DNA of 64,000 nucleotides from Mangifera indica (taxonomy: Eukaryota > Streptophyta > Magnoliopsida > Sapindales > Anacardiaceae): the NCBI RefSeq assembly GCF_011075055.1, contig NC_058137.1:19701463-19765462 (forward strand), written 5' to 3'. Shown in pieces: positions 11,290 to 22,582 of this stretch. Under the pieces are notes generated by a model, which saw only the letters and a list, made by a program, of their open reading frames with translations, was not told the origin of the DNA and did not search any database. Position 1 is the stretch's first letter. Each line of letters starts with the position of its first letter. A program made the translations under genes and the position numbers.

Positions 11290-13066
11290 ATGGCCATGGC
11301 GATGGTGAGATCTGGTGTCCTGAGAACGGCCCTTCGTAGAGGCTCTAGAACATCTGCTGCTCCTCCCAAGCGTGGATTCGCTTCTTCTGGTCATCAAGAC
11401 GATGCCTGTAAGTATCCCTAAAATGTTTCATCAGTTTAGGTTTTGATTATTGATTGATTCATATTTAAATGTAATCCTCATATCATATGCATTGGATATA
11501 TTTGCGGTTTTGATCAATATACGGAAGGCTATTCTGTTAGAATTTTGTTTTTGTTTTTGCTTTGTTCTTGAGGATTAAAAGATGTCATGAATCTTGAACG
11601 TCCTAAAATTTCTATAAAAGAACTATAAATGTTTATTTGTGGGATTCTCTTTAAAGACGACGGTAACAATAAAAAAAAAAATCTTGTGGCATGTTTATTT
11701 GTGTTTTTGGGTATTTCGAAATGGAAATTTAAATGTTTGATGTATACATAGTTTATGTGTTTAGAAACATTTTTTGAAGATCTGAATGGGTGAGATTGAT
11801 TTACTTCAAAAATTTTCATCAGATGAGACGGCCAAGTGGGAGAAGATAACGTATTTAGGCATTGCTGCTTGCACTGTGCTGGCTATTTTTAACCTCTCAA
11901 AGGGTCATCCCCACCATGAAGAGCCTGCGGTGAGCTTTCTGTTCTCATTCTTGAATTTAGTGCATTTAATTATGCTTTTTCTAAAGGTATTACTCTATGC
12001 ATTATCCATCATGTCCAACATCTGATTGCTGACTTCTTGTATGCAGCCGTATACATATTTGCACATCCGCAACAAGGAGTTCCCATGGGGTATGTTTTTA
12101 TTGTGAATAAATTTATCTGTGTCCTTAGCCAAAAAGAAGAACTGTGTATTTTTTTATAACATTGATTGTGTTAATTATATTGATTCTGTGTTTGATGGTA
12201 TTTTTGTCTTGACATTCAATCTTTCTTTTGTTGTAATTTGATTGCCTGTTGAGTTTGGCATAATGTGTCTTCTTTAAGCTTTTGGTAATCCTAAATATTG
12301 CAGCACCATTGATTTATCTTTTCTCTGCTTATTGTGCCTTGATGTCATCTTAGTTTCACAGTGTATTGAGTGCAGAGATAATTAAGGAGTGTAGCAAACT
12401 TCTATTAAATAACATTTTTGATTATTATGTTTTGAATAACAACAATCATTGTGCTATAATTATCAAATGTATGGAGGTCAATGAATGGCTTATTAAGCAA
12501 CTAGCCATTCTGGCCTACCTTACAGGTGGGTTGTTCAGTAAAAACCTAAGAGTTGCCCTAACTATAATTCTTAAGGATAATGGATTATTCTTTTTTATTG
12601 AAAGTTTTTTCTTACGGACAACCGTGAAAAAAAATAGTGGCTTTTATGGGAGAGGATTGTGTTTTTTGTTGGTCATGGACAAATGTTTTGGGATGTATTT
12701 GTGCTTGGTGAGTGTGCCTGTTAAGATTTTTGTAAAGAAGTTCTTGCAGTTCATATGTTAGAGCTGTCAAATATATCATATGTTTGTTAGTTAAGTTGAT
12801 TTATCTTTTTTAAAGTTGCATTTTGTAAATACTAATCTTTTTGTCTATGGTACATCATGGATGGTGGAAAATCAGGTTTTAGGTGTTCAGTCCTTTTGTT
12901 TCTGATTGTTAGAACATATTGCTAAGATAAATCTATTTGGCAATGGCAATGCTATGCCCTAAATTATGTATATATATACATATTTCCGTTTTCTAATGGT
13001 TAATATCTTTTGTTCAATTTGTAATACTCAGGTCCAGATGGTCTTTTTGAGAGCAAGCAGCACTAG
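11290..13066 (+). CDS. COX6A: Cytochrome c oxidase subunit 6a, mitochondrial (four exons, 100 aa)
   Basis: Coding exons are 11290-11407, 11823-11929, 12047-12089 and 13032-13066. All introns are GT-AG and the joined length of 303 bp gives 100 residues, the usual size of the plant subunit. The N-terminus (MAMAMVRSGVLRTALRRGSR) is rich in Ala, Arg and Ser like a mitochondrial presequence. It is followed by AKWEKITYLG, a single membrane segment (about residues 46-64), SKGHPHHEEP, HIRNKEFPWG and the terminal GPDGLFE motif. These are the conserved blocks of COX6a, a nuclear-encoded subunit of respiratory complex IV in the inner membrane that stabilises the dimeric enzyme. Intron 3 is long (942 bp) and its last coding exon is only 35 bp. 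The third of three closely spaced ATGs could also serve as start. Confidence 0.95.
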
Positions 13067-13520
13067 GTTGTTTGATGGCGTTTTTCATGGAGATATCTCC
13101 TGAGACTTATTTAGCTCTCATGTTCTGTCAATTGTTTTTCATGACAATCATGATAATTTTTTTGTTCATTTATGTTAGGATTTCCATTTGTGGATCTCCA
13201 TTATGGATTTAAAGACCAGTTTGCTGCAAGTTCAGCCTTTTTTAATTGTCTCTGTAAAACTCTGCTTGCAAATAAGATTGAAGAATAATATGGATTATTT
13301 CCTTAATATTCGTGGGCTATCAAACTCTTTTATGTGGAAATGTTGGTTGTTGAAGAGGTCTGGTATTAGTGTTGGATCGAGCATTGAACACTTTTTGAAG
13401 GAATTTGGCAAGAAAATTAAAATTTTTAATTTATGTTTACATCATATGTAACAATGGTATTGTAAAGTTTACATGGTTTTTTAAGAAATAAAACATAGAA
13501 ACATGTAAACTACCTTGTAC
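13067..13520 (+). other. COX6A 3' untranslated and downstream region
   Basis: The sequence after the TAG has no coding features. An AATAAA-containing stretch near 13485 (AAGAAATAAAACATAG) is the best candidate polyadenylation signal. Confidence 0.4.
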
Positions 13521-14514
13521 CTTGTAATTTGATTTGAAATTTGGAAGCTTGAATCATTAAAATAAGTGCTCTCTTGACTTGCACTCTTCAAGGAAGAAAA
13601 ATGGAAGAAAGGAGAAGCTTTTCCCGGCAAAGAAGAAGAAGAAAAGAAAAATGCATATATTTCTTCATTTTTGCCTCACATTTATTACATTAAACTTGAT
13701 ATTTATCAAGTTACAACATGTGTTTAACTTTCATTGCTTGAAAATTAAGAGAAATTGGAATTTTACACATGTTAATTAATTTGTGTCCAAAATTATTCAT
13801 TTTAACTTTCTAAACAATTTAAAAGGTGTAAAATGACAATTTTGCCCCTTTTCCGAATCTTATTCGAAAAACACAATTTTTATCTTCAGAAAGTGCTAGC
13901 CAACCATGGATAAATATTTTCAGCTTCATAACACAATTTTCTTCCTTGAAATATAGATGTGACCTTCAAGGTTCATAGTGACGTAGTCGTGGGCCTCATA
14001 TCGGACGATACGTTTCGTTATATCATTATATAACCTAAAACTGTTATTAACCGATATACTTCATTTTCCGCTACAAAATGAAGCTCCCACTGATCATGTG
14101 GTATCATCTAGCAATGTCCCATGACCTCTACATCACAATGAAATACAAGCTTCACATAATATCAAATGAACCTTTCTTACTCACACATACCATGTAGTCC
14201 AATCCCTCCATCATTACATCCCGATTAAACTTGGATTCATGGAATGTCAAAATCTAATATTTAATCTTTTCGAATATCAAGTAATACATCATAACGTGCC
14301 ACATCGAAACTCTCTTCATGTGGTCTTTTATCTACACTGGCCAGTGTATTAGATTTTCATGTTTTTCGATATTCGTATGGAAACTCGGGAGCAGTCGAGC
14401 TGACGGATCCCTGTATGATCATCACTTGTCCTCTCACTCAAGCAACATATGATCAAAACAGCTTTTGAATGAGACATGATTAGCCTCGTGGTATATACCG
14501 TATGAATCATACGT
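13521..14514. other. Non-coding DNA, probably LTR-retrotransposon leader sequence
   Basis: No gene is visible. The part from about 13960 has moderate G+C and continues in the same style after the small hAT element that interrupts it (to about 15170). This suggests that element inserted into an older LTR-element fragment. I cannot name the family. Confidence 0.35.
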
Positions 14515-14522
14515 TCCGGAAC

Positions 14523-14844
14523 TAGGGCTGGACTTGAGCCGAGCCAGCTCGAGCTCAAGCTCGGCTCAGCTCGGTTCGAGCCCGAAACGAACCGGGCTTT
14601 GCTCGGCTCGATCGAGCTTGAGCCGAGCTCGAGCTGGCTCGGGTTGGCTCAGTATATATATTTTTTATACAAAACGACGTCGTTTTGATCCATATATATA
14701 CACAAAACGATGTCGTTTTGATATAAAAAATAAGTCGAGCCGAGCCGAGCCAAAAATGAGCCGAACTTGAGTCGACCATAAATAGACCGAGCCAAGCCCG
14801 AGCTGGTTGCGAGCCGAGCTTGGCTCGGCTCGAATCCAGCCCTA
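14523..14844. mobile_element. hAT-type MITE with 8-bp target duplication
   Basis: The element begins TAGGGCTGGACTTGAGCC and ends with its inverse, GGCTCGAATCCAGCCCTA. The flanking octamers TCCGGAAC (14515-14522) and TCTGGAAC (14845-14852) agree at seven of eight positions, as expected for hAT transposition. The 322-bp body is made of many direct and inverted copies of GAGCCGAGC/GAGCTCG around a TATA-rich centre with two ACGTCGTTTTG/ATGTCGTTTTG copies. Such subterminal repeats are typical transposase-binding arrays. It encodes no protein; Ser/Arg/Ala-rich open frames across it are by-products of the repeats. Confidence 0.85.
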
Positions 14845-14852
14845 TCTGGAAC

Positions 14853-16785
14853 GAAGCACAACTGTGATATCTCAAGTCAAAGGATCTATACACTAGTATG
14901 ATTCACGATGTATCATTGACTACATATTAATGTCCATGTGATCATCGTTTAGTGGTCACGTTCGATAAACAATATAATATAATAACCTTTGATCAGTTCT
15001 CTAACTATCAAATGGTTCTATTGTTTACTCATGTGTATATCCACCATGTCTAATGTCATCCATTGATATACTATAGTGATATAGCACACACCCACTATGC
15101 AATACTATTGCCCAAACAGATTGTCTATGCAGGGAACGATTTGATGACGTTTATTAAAACTCATCAGGACCTTTCACATGTCGTATGTATATAGTTAATA
15201 TGGATGTAATATACAACTACAACATAGATATAAAAGTGACATAGAAAACATGTGAAGTATGACAGAACTCTTCTTTTATTAATAATGTATATGCAATAGA
15301 TAAAACCCTTAAACCAATTAAAGCGATTGGTTTTTAGGGCATATTCTAACACTTTTGACACCGAACTGATGGAATTTTGTATGGCACTTACTTCCAATGC
15401 AACTGATTTGACTACAATTTGATCATGTTTTATCAATTTTGAATTAGATTATAGTTAGGTTGAGAGTTGTTTAGGTTGTGAAATTGAGATTTAGAATGCA
15501 ATGTATTTCATTTTTCAGTTGAAACCGTGCCAAAATTTAGTGTACATTACGATTTACGATGTCTGCATTGTTATTTTAGTAAAGCTGAACCGTTATTTCT
15601 CGTTCAAGGTTAGCTAAATCAAAAGTATTACTGAAGTATGTTACTGTTAACCCCCTGTTTTACAAATGAAAATATCATTTTTGTTTACTAAGGTGAATGA
15701 TTAACGCCTCTGGTGCGATTCTGAAGGGAATTTCATTGCCATACACATTCGTTGAATATCATAAGATGACATTAGTGTATGTAACGATGATGGTCATGTC
15801 ATTAGGGTATTGCTATGAATAACGATTAGTCACACGGTCATTAAATCGTAGTCAATAACTTATCATAACATCGTACTAGTGTACGGAGTAATCATTTGAT
15901 CTAAGACGTCATGGTCTAATATGATACGGATACACGTAATTTGTATGGTGTATATATATGGGGTTAATCACATCCCGTAAGACAAACCATAGTGGTTATG
16001 TGTTATTTATATATAGAGAAGAATGATGCTTAAAATGAGATTTGTTGACTCATAAAGTATTAGGTTCTGAATATCTATTAATTTGATTCGGATCTGAGTT
16101 CCAAAGTGAATATTGATAAATATTAAAAATCGAATCTCTAGCCAAAGTATAATGTAAGTCATGCAAAGGATGTTTGTAATGACGAGTTCCGAATATTTAA
16201 ATCAACAATTCATATAGAATCGAAATTAGGGTTTTGACGATTAATGAGTTTGAAATTGATTCGAATTTGACAACAAAAAGGTATTACCTACCAAAATGGA
16301 CGATTAGGGATATTAGGTTCAATGAAGTATTTCTTCATTATTGTTTAAGGGCTATGACACATTGCTAGATGTTAACTATAGTTATTAGTTTTTGGATGCC
16401 TTTCAGATCTTTCGAAATGAGACTTACAACTATATCACAGTGAACCTAAAGAGTCATACCAATAAACCAAACTTTTAATAGTGAGGATTCTCTCCAGAAC
16501 TGCAGTCCAACCCGGTCCAGGCAGAATCCGGTTCAAAGCTATGTATAAAAACATTGTTTTTCTTCCTGTTCCTTGCAGTGCACGCAGACGCAATCTCAAT
16601 TGCTATAGCTGACGAATTTCACTATCGAATTTCCTGTTCCTTTCTGTTCCTTGCCGACGACGGTGGCTGACAACAGCCGATGACGACGCTGCTGCCGAGG
16701 TGTGTTGGTTTGCAGGCTCACAAGGCAGCAGTTTCACGACTATATTTGCAACGTTTGACGACGATTTCTTCGGCTCAGATGGTGG
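14853..16785. other. Non-coding DNA, LTR-like, no gene
   Basis: The left part continues the sequence style of 13.9-14.5 kb. The stretch from about 15640 to 16060 is similar in style. No protein-coding signal is supported. A 'CCAACCCGGTCC' patch lies near 16508. Confidence 0.35.
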
Positions 16786-17136
16786 CTAACGATGACAATT
16801 TTTCGTTGCTGTTGTGACCGACGACTTCTCAGGCAACGACAGGAAGCTGGTATTTTGTAAGGCTTGTGGATGTGAAGGTTGGTAGGGAGCAGCTTGAGCA
16901 GGGAGTGGATGATAAGGATATGATTGCTGTGGGGTGCCATAGGGGGGAGACGGGTGGCCATAACTGGGCATAGTTGGCTGCTCTAGCGGTCGGTAGTACA
17001 GACTTTGGGGCTGTGGCATGGGTGGTGAGTGTGAGGGCTCTGTTTGTAGTGGTCCACTTCACCTTTGACTTTGATGAGGGTAGTTGCCATCGTAAGAACT
17101 AGAGGTCTTGCGGTCTTGGAAACTGAGAGCTGCCAT
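16786..17136 (-). pseudogene. Fragment of a proline/tyrosine-rich protein gene, one in-frame stop
   Basis: On the minus strand an ATG at 17136 opens a frame (MAALSFQDRKTSSS...) that meets a TGA after 25 codons. The same frame then continues without a stop to 16786. The continuation is rich in Pro, Tyr, Gln and His, with recurring YxxP/PPYG-type motifs (PSYGHPSPPYGTPQQSYPYH) that end in a Lys/His tail. Its G+C content is higher than the neighbourhood. Such repeats resemble the Pro-rich N- or C-terminal parts of plant C2-domain or SRC2-like proteins, but no folded domain is left and the family cannot be fixed. It is probably a captured or retrocopied exon piece within a repeat. Confidence 0.4.
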
Positions 17137-18240
17137 GTTTCTCTATACATCTTCCATCATTTCTTGACACTGGATGTTATCAATGCTTAATTAAGGCAGG
17201 GAAAACTTTTGAAAATTTTTCAAATTTAACTGCATGGCATGAATTTATGTTTCTACAGTGAATGTATTTATTGTTTTCAAATTTAAAACAAGACAGTGAT
17301 CCTTGGTTTAATTAATAAAGGTGTTCACATTGTTCTCTCTTAACATATAAAAATTAAAGAGTATTTGTATGGGAAATAGTAAGCAAAGCAACAATATACA
17401 AATGTAGATTTTATAACTAAATTTTAATTCCGGTCCAACCAATTGGTTCAAACGGTTTAACCGGTTCGACCGAAACCAGTACTTAAAACGGTTTTTATCC
17501 CGGTCCGATTTTAAAAACCTTGATATAAATGTTATATGAAGGGCAAAGATAACATTTTAAAGGTTAAAATGTTGGTGAGATGAAACTAGGATGTCTAAAG
17601 TATATAATTGATATATATGCATGACAAGTCCACAAATTGAGAATTTGTTGAGCAAAAAAAGAATTACCAAATTACATTTTGGCCTACCATTATAAAAAGG
17701 TGGATTTTACTTCATTTGAACTAACCTATTTCATTTTGAAAAATTCTCTCTCACCAAACAAATTAATAGCTGTCACCTCTCTCTCTTGTATGTCTCTCAA
17801 CCAAGGTTGAAAGAAAGCTTGGAGGTGCAACTTTTTGGAAGTTCTTTAAGTGAAGCGCTTTATTCCATCATCTTATTTTCCACAGAAGGCAAAAAAGTAG
17901 GTAATTTTTCCATCTTTCTCCTTTTGAGCTTGCGTGTCTTGATTCTTTCCCTTTTACCATGTATGATGTTTGTTTCCATCTTCATCTTCATATATTTTTC
18001 TTTTAATTAAATAGTGTTACGACACAAAATAAGTAGGTCATCTGAGCAAAGACACTCGAGAGCTTTGCTATTGTACACAAATGTGATATAATGTGGAGCA
18101 TTTCATAAAGACTTATGTTGTTTGTTAAAAAGGGTGAAGAATAAACATCCATAGGGATTGTTAAAGTCATTGCCAACACTTGAGAAACCTTGGTTGAGTA
18201 TTGACTTGGATTTTCGTAATGTTACCAATTTCTAGACTCG
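17137..18240. other. Intergenic DNA, no supported gene
   Basis: A patch at about 17430-17520 (GGTTTAACCGGTTCGACCG and CCGGTCCGATTTTAAAAACC) looks like a transposon terminus. A TATAAAAAGG stretch followed by a CT-rich leader lies near 17690-17790 and could be a promoter, but the short frames after it are unlike proteins. Confidence 0.35.
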
Positions 18241-18247
18241 GCAAAAT

Positions 18248-19028
18248 GTTAGGTTATTTGTATTACCTGCAGGTACTTGCCTATAAAATAGGTACAGGTT
18301 CTAGATTTTTGTACTTGTACCCATATAACTTTGTATTTTGTAGGTGAGTGAGTCCACCCAAAAAAAAATTAAAAAAATTGAAGTTGGAATAAAAAAATTA
18401 TTAAGTGAAATTGCTTTGATAGTTCTTATCCTTCAATTGTACTTTTTTTAAATATTTATTTTAAAGAAAAATACACTCTCTCAAGATTCACTTTTCGTTT
18501 CATATTTTCGTTTTTCAAACAATACTCTCCATCCAATATTTCTCTCTTAATTTCAATTTGAAACAAAATTAGGTATGTATTTAATAATTGTTTTTATGTA
18601 TATTTTTCTTATTTCTACAAGTATATCTCTTCTGCTTAGAGCATTAGAAATTGATAGAGATGAATAGTGGCAACAAGAGAAATTCGTTTTTCCTTTTAAT
18701 AGGAAGCATAAAAATTGGTTACTTTAACTTTTAATGAACTTTTTAAAATAGTTGAAAGGGAAAATGGGTTTAACATAATTTGATTTAGATATGAAAATAC
18801 TTCAATTTAATAATTAGTATTATCTATTGCGAATGAAATTAACAAAAGACGAATTGTTTATAAGGATACAAATTTAAAAATTAAAAGAAAAAACTCATTT
18901 ACACAAGTAACTCGCAGGTCTACCCGAATCTGCAAGGTCAGGTACGAGTTTTCATATTTTGTATCTATATAATTCGATTCGTATCTATTTTATCAGTACT
19001 TGTATCGACATGATCCATATTCAACCTA
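18248..19028. mobile_element. Possible non-autonomous hAT-like element
   Basis: The left side contains TTAGGTTATTTG...CAGGTACTTGCC..ATAAAATAGGTAC. The reverse complement of the right side contains TTAGGTTGAATATGG...CAAGTACTG.ATAAAATAGATAC in the same order, suggesting imperfect terminal repeats. There is no coding capacity and no clear target duplication. Boundaries are approximate. Confidence 0.3.
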
Positions 19029-19566
19029 ACCTGCTTGTTTGCTTGGCTTACCAATTTCAAAAGGGTATGGCTTAATTATTGTGGTGATCAATTAATATTC
19101 CAAGTATAGTTACTTCATGACAACTCCAAAGATATACGTAGTTGAAGATAAAACATAATTGTTTTTCAAATAAGTAGTGAAGTATTAAGGATTACCACAA
19201 TCCTTCATTAATGATCGAGACTTATTGTTCGCTTGATGTTTTAGATAGAGTTGTTCAAAATCATTGGATCCATGTTGCATTTTTCCACCAATATTCATCC
19301 ATAGACAAATGGACAAACTAAGAGGGATAACACACTTCTAGAGTTTTACTTATAGCCTTTCATGAGCATTTACCAATGAGATTGGGTGAAGTTGTTTGGA
19401 TGTCACGCAATTTTTGCACAACTTTCAACAGAGTAAAACTATTGATCAGAGTCCATTTAAGATGGTTATATAATATCAACCTCTTACACTATTCACCATT
19501 GAAAAGACTTGTAGTGGTAAAAGTCTCCCAACATTCAAAGTTGTTAAGAACTGACACAAGCAACTC

Positions 19567-20005
19567 TATAAATAGATTTGATAGTCTAAATCTTTAAACT
19601 ATTTAGATAGATAACTATGTTTTATCTTATAAGAATAGTAATCCTAATACTTGTATGAGTTTGTCTTAAAGTTTTGGGAAAACTCAACTTTCCTATATGG
19701 GTAAGAATATTCTAGAATCTTCTAGAAAAATAATTTAGCATATTCATTGATGCCTCTTGGCCAAGTCTAGGTCAAACTTTTTGATTAATAAGTTAAGCCT
19801 TACACGATCTTAAGTTTGGGTCAAACATGACATTTCCCCACTGGATTATATGATGCCTACATTACGAAGCACCATTGTGAAACTCTTAAATCTTGCTTTC
19901 AAAATACCCTAGCATTAATGTACTAAGCCTTCTCAACTTTCAAGTTGTGTTCCGAACTTGTTTTCAAATTGCCCTAGAAACTTCTTAATCTTGCTTTCAA
20001 GTTGC
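19567..20005 (-). repeat. Left arm of a large inverted repeat (LTR-element end, minus orientation)
   Basis: This arm is the reverse complement of 20882-21318 with many scattered mismatches. Shared blocks include the CTTAAGTTTGGGT / ACCCAAACTTAAG pair and the GTTGTGTTCC..AACTTGTTTTCAAATTGCC pair. The sequence left of it (19340-19560), with a CTATAAATAG promoter-like motif nearby, may be the rest of its LTR. Confidence 0.65.
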
Positions 20006-20881
20006 ATTCCCAACTTGTTTCACAATTTGCTAAGCCTTGTCATTTCATGAGATATTCACAACTTAGACTATTATCTTGTTGGAGAATTATCATTGTGTCT
20101 AGAATGGTTCTAAATCTTTTTTCATGTGCGGAAGTGACACCAAATGACACTTAAGTGGACTTATTTCTATCAAGATCTTCTATGTCTAGATAATATAACT
20201 TTAGGCAACTCACATGGAAGCTTTCATAAATGCTAAGTCTTGAGGATAACCCCAACTAATTGGTAACATTTTAACATTCTGAAATGGACACTCATATTTC
20301 CACAACAATTTGTTATGAAGTGATCATGTAGATTTGTGTTGATTAACTAGGATCTTCATAATACCATGTCCCTCACAAAAAAAAAAAAAAAAAAAAAAAC
20401 CTCCACATCTCTATTTATTGTTTGCCCTCCATAGGTTGCAATTTATGGATGCTAAGGAAGCCTATTAAGGTAACTTGCTCTTTGATTTTGATTCTGGGGC
20501 ATTCAATGCACTTGATGTAGACGAGAAAGAAGAAGGCTTCTTGTGGGTTGGGAGAGTTACCACCTCTTCACTCTCCTTTAGCTGATTTAGATGGTTCGAC
20601 CTTGCCTTTCTAATCAACATCTTTTGATTGTTTTACTATCATAATAGGAAACATCAATTACATTGGCCTAGAATAGAATAGTCTATTTAATCTATGTTTG
20701 GCATTTCCGCTCTTATAAAGGAATCTTAGAACGTTAAGGTGCGCCAATTTCATAGCTGTAGGTACGTATCGATCTGCTTTCCTTTCTTGCTAGTGTATTG
20801 GCAGGCAAGAGAAGACAAGGACTGGAGTCCAACCCGCAAGGAAAGTATAACAAGGATCAAAGAACGTCTTAAAGCTTGCTT
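20006..20881. other. Spacer of the large inverted repeat, no gene
   Basis: The spacer contains a run of more than 20 A near 20378-20399, as after a retrotransposed poly-A tail. No intact gene or recognisable protein domain was found. Confidence 0.4.
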
Positions 20882-21520
20882 GCAACTTGAAAGCAAGATT
20901 CAAAAGTTTCTAAGGCAATTTGAAAACAAGTTAGGAACACAACTTAAAAAGTTGAGAAGGCTTAGTATCTTAATGCTAGGGCATTTTAAAAGCAAGATTT
21001 GAGAATTTCACAATGGTGGTTCGTAATGTAGGCAGCGTATAATTTGGTGGGAGAATGTCACGTCTAACCCAAACTTAAGATCGTGCAAGGTTTAACTTAT
21101 TATTATTACTCTAAAGGTTTGATCTAAACTTGTCCAATAGATATACCAAACAATGTTTTTAAAAAATTCTAGAGTATTCTTACCCATATAGCAAAGTTGA
21201 GTTTTCCCAAAACCTTTAGACAAAATCTAACAAATATTAGGATCACTACTCTTATTAGACAAAATATAGTCTTCAATCTAAATAGTTTAAAGATTTAGAC
21301 GGTCAAATCTATTTGTGGACTTGTTCAAATAGTTAACTATAGTGGATTAATTTTTATTCATTTTGAGTATTGAAAGCAATAATATAGATTTTGTCTATCT
21401 TTGTTCTTGATCATCGTGTTATTTGAGAGAGATGGATTTTTGCAAGTCTGTTCAGTGTTCCATTTTGTATTTGTACACTAATGTTGCAAGATTCGAATAG
21501 GGTTGTCATATATAACACCA
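20882..21520 (+). repeat. Right arm of the inverted repeat; probable internal 3' end plus LTR of an LTR element
   Basis: Positions 20882-21318 match the left arm in inverse orientation. A purine-rich GGTGGGAGAA directly before TGTCACGTCTAACC (about 21056) looks like a polypurine tract followed by the start of an LTR. The sequence to about 21520, ending near ATATAACACCAACA, could be the rest of that LTR. No coding domain is left to name the family. Confidence 0.5.
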
Positions 21521-21801
21521 ACAACCCAAGTGCCTATCTTACTTCACTTCATATCACATCACATCATATTCATCGTTCTTTTAACTATTTCTACAATCTA
21601 TCCTCCTATTTCCAAATGATGCAAGCTGTTCCGAAATTATAGTGAAAGAAAAGAAAGAAACACACACACAGAGAGAATAAGGAAGAACAGAGAGGAAATT
21701 CACACAAACGTTGTGACTTATTCCTTCAAAGTTTTTCCAGCGTTTACATATATCTCATGCCTAATGAAAACGTTGCCACATTGATTAAATGTCAAATTAC
21801 A

Positions 21802-22189
21802 AAATACCATCAAGGTTCTTTAAACGACATCTCAACTCTTGTTTATTTAACATTCTGACACCATATTGCATAAATTGGAAATGCAACACTGCACTAAATT
21901 GCATAACCGCTTCCATGCCAACTCAAACAGTTTACTCTGCATCAATTTCCCATCTCATCTTCACTTTGTTTTCTCTTTCTTTCTTTCTTTTTTTTAAATA
22001 CCATCAAAGCTCTTTAAACGACATCTCAACTCTTGTTTATTTAACCGTCTGACACCATATTGCATAAATTGGAAGTAACACTGCACTAAATTGCATAACC
22101 GCTTCCATGCCAACTCAAACAGTTTACTCTGCATCAATTTCCCATCTCATCTTCACTTTGTTTCCTCTTTCTTTCTTTCTTTTTTTTTA
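21802..22189. repeat. 194-bp tandem duplication
   Basis: Two adjacent copies (21802-21995 and 21996-22189) share nearly all bases, from AAATACCATCAA to the CTTTCTTTCTTTC tract. They differ by a few substitutions and a small deletion (GGAAATGCAACACTG versus GGAAGTAACACTG). Open frames across the copies are short and not conserved as proteins. Confidence 0.9.
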
Positions 22190-22582
22190 TTTTTTGGTTG
22201 GTGCTTGCTTGAAGTTTGTGGGCGAAATTGACTACTGCAGGTGGCGAATTGGGAAATAGGCGAAATAGGTGACTGTAGGTGGAGTTTGTGGGAAACTGAC
22301 AATGGCAGGTGACAAAATTGAAATGGGAAGAAGGAAAAGAAGAAGAGAATAATGAAGAGGAAAGGACAAGAAGATAAAAAAAATTTTAGATTTGGAAAAC
22401 AGGTAAGGAAAAAGAGGAAGAAGAATGGGTAGAACGAATTGAAAATGGGGTTTAGTAGTCTGATGATTTAATTGAAAACAACGAATTGAAAGAAAACAGT
22501 GGAGAGATTTGGTTCAATTTGTATTTTGCTTTTCTTATATATATATATGGAGGGTACACCATTGTTTTTCACTCAAAATTTA
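22190..22582. other. Short intergenic stretch, purine-rich, no gene
   Basis: A purine-rich GAAGAAGG-type segment is followed by a TATATATATATGG motif. Nothing coding is supported. Confidence 0.4.

Noticed and set aside
12366..12761. A 131-codon frame inside COX6A intron 3
   Set aside because: It lies wholly within a well-defined GT-AG intron, has AT-driven composition and no recognisable domain.
14534..14893. Ser/Arg/Ala-rich frames on both strands around 14.5-14.9 kb
   Set aside because: They are translations of the GAGCCGAGC repeats of the hAT MITE and have no protein-like variety.
20378..20399. Long A-tract considered as the poly-A tail of a retrogene
   Set aside because: No coding remnant could be recognised in front of it on either strand.
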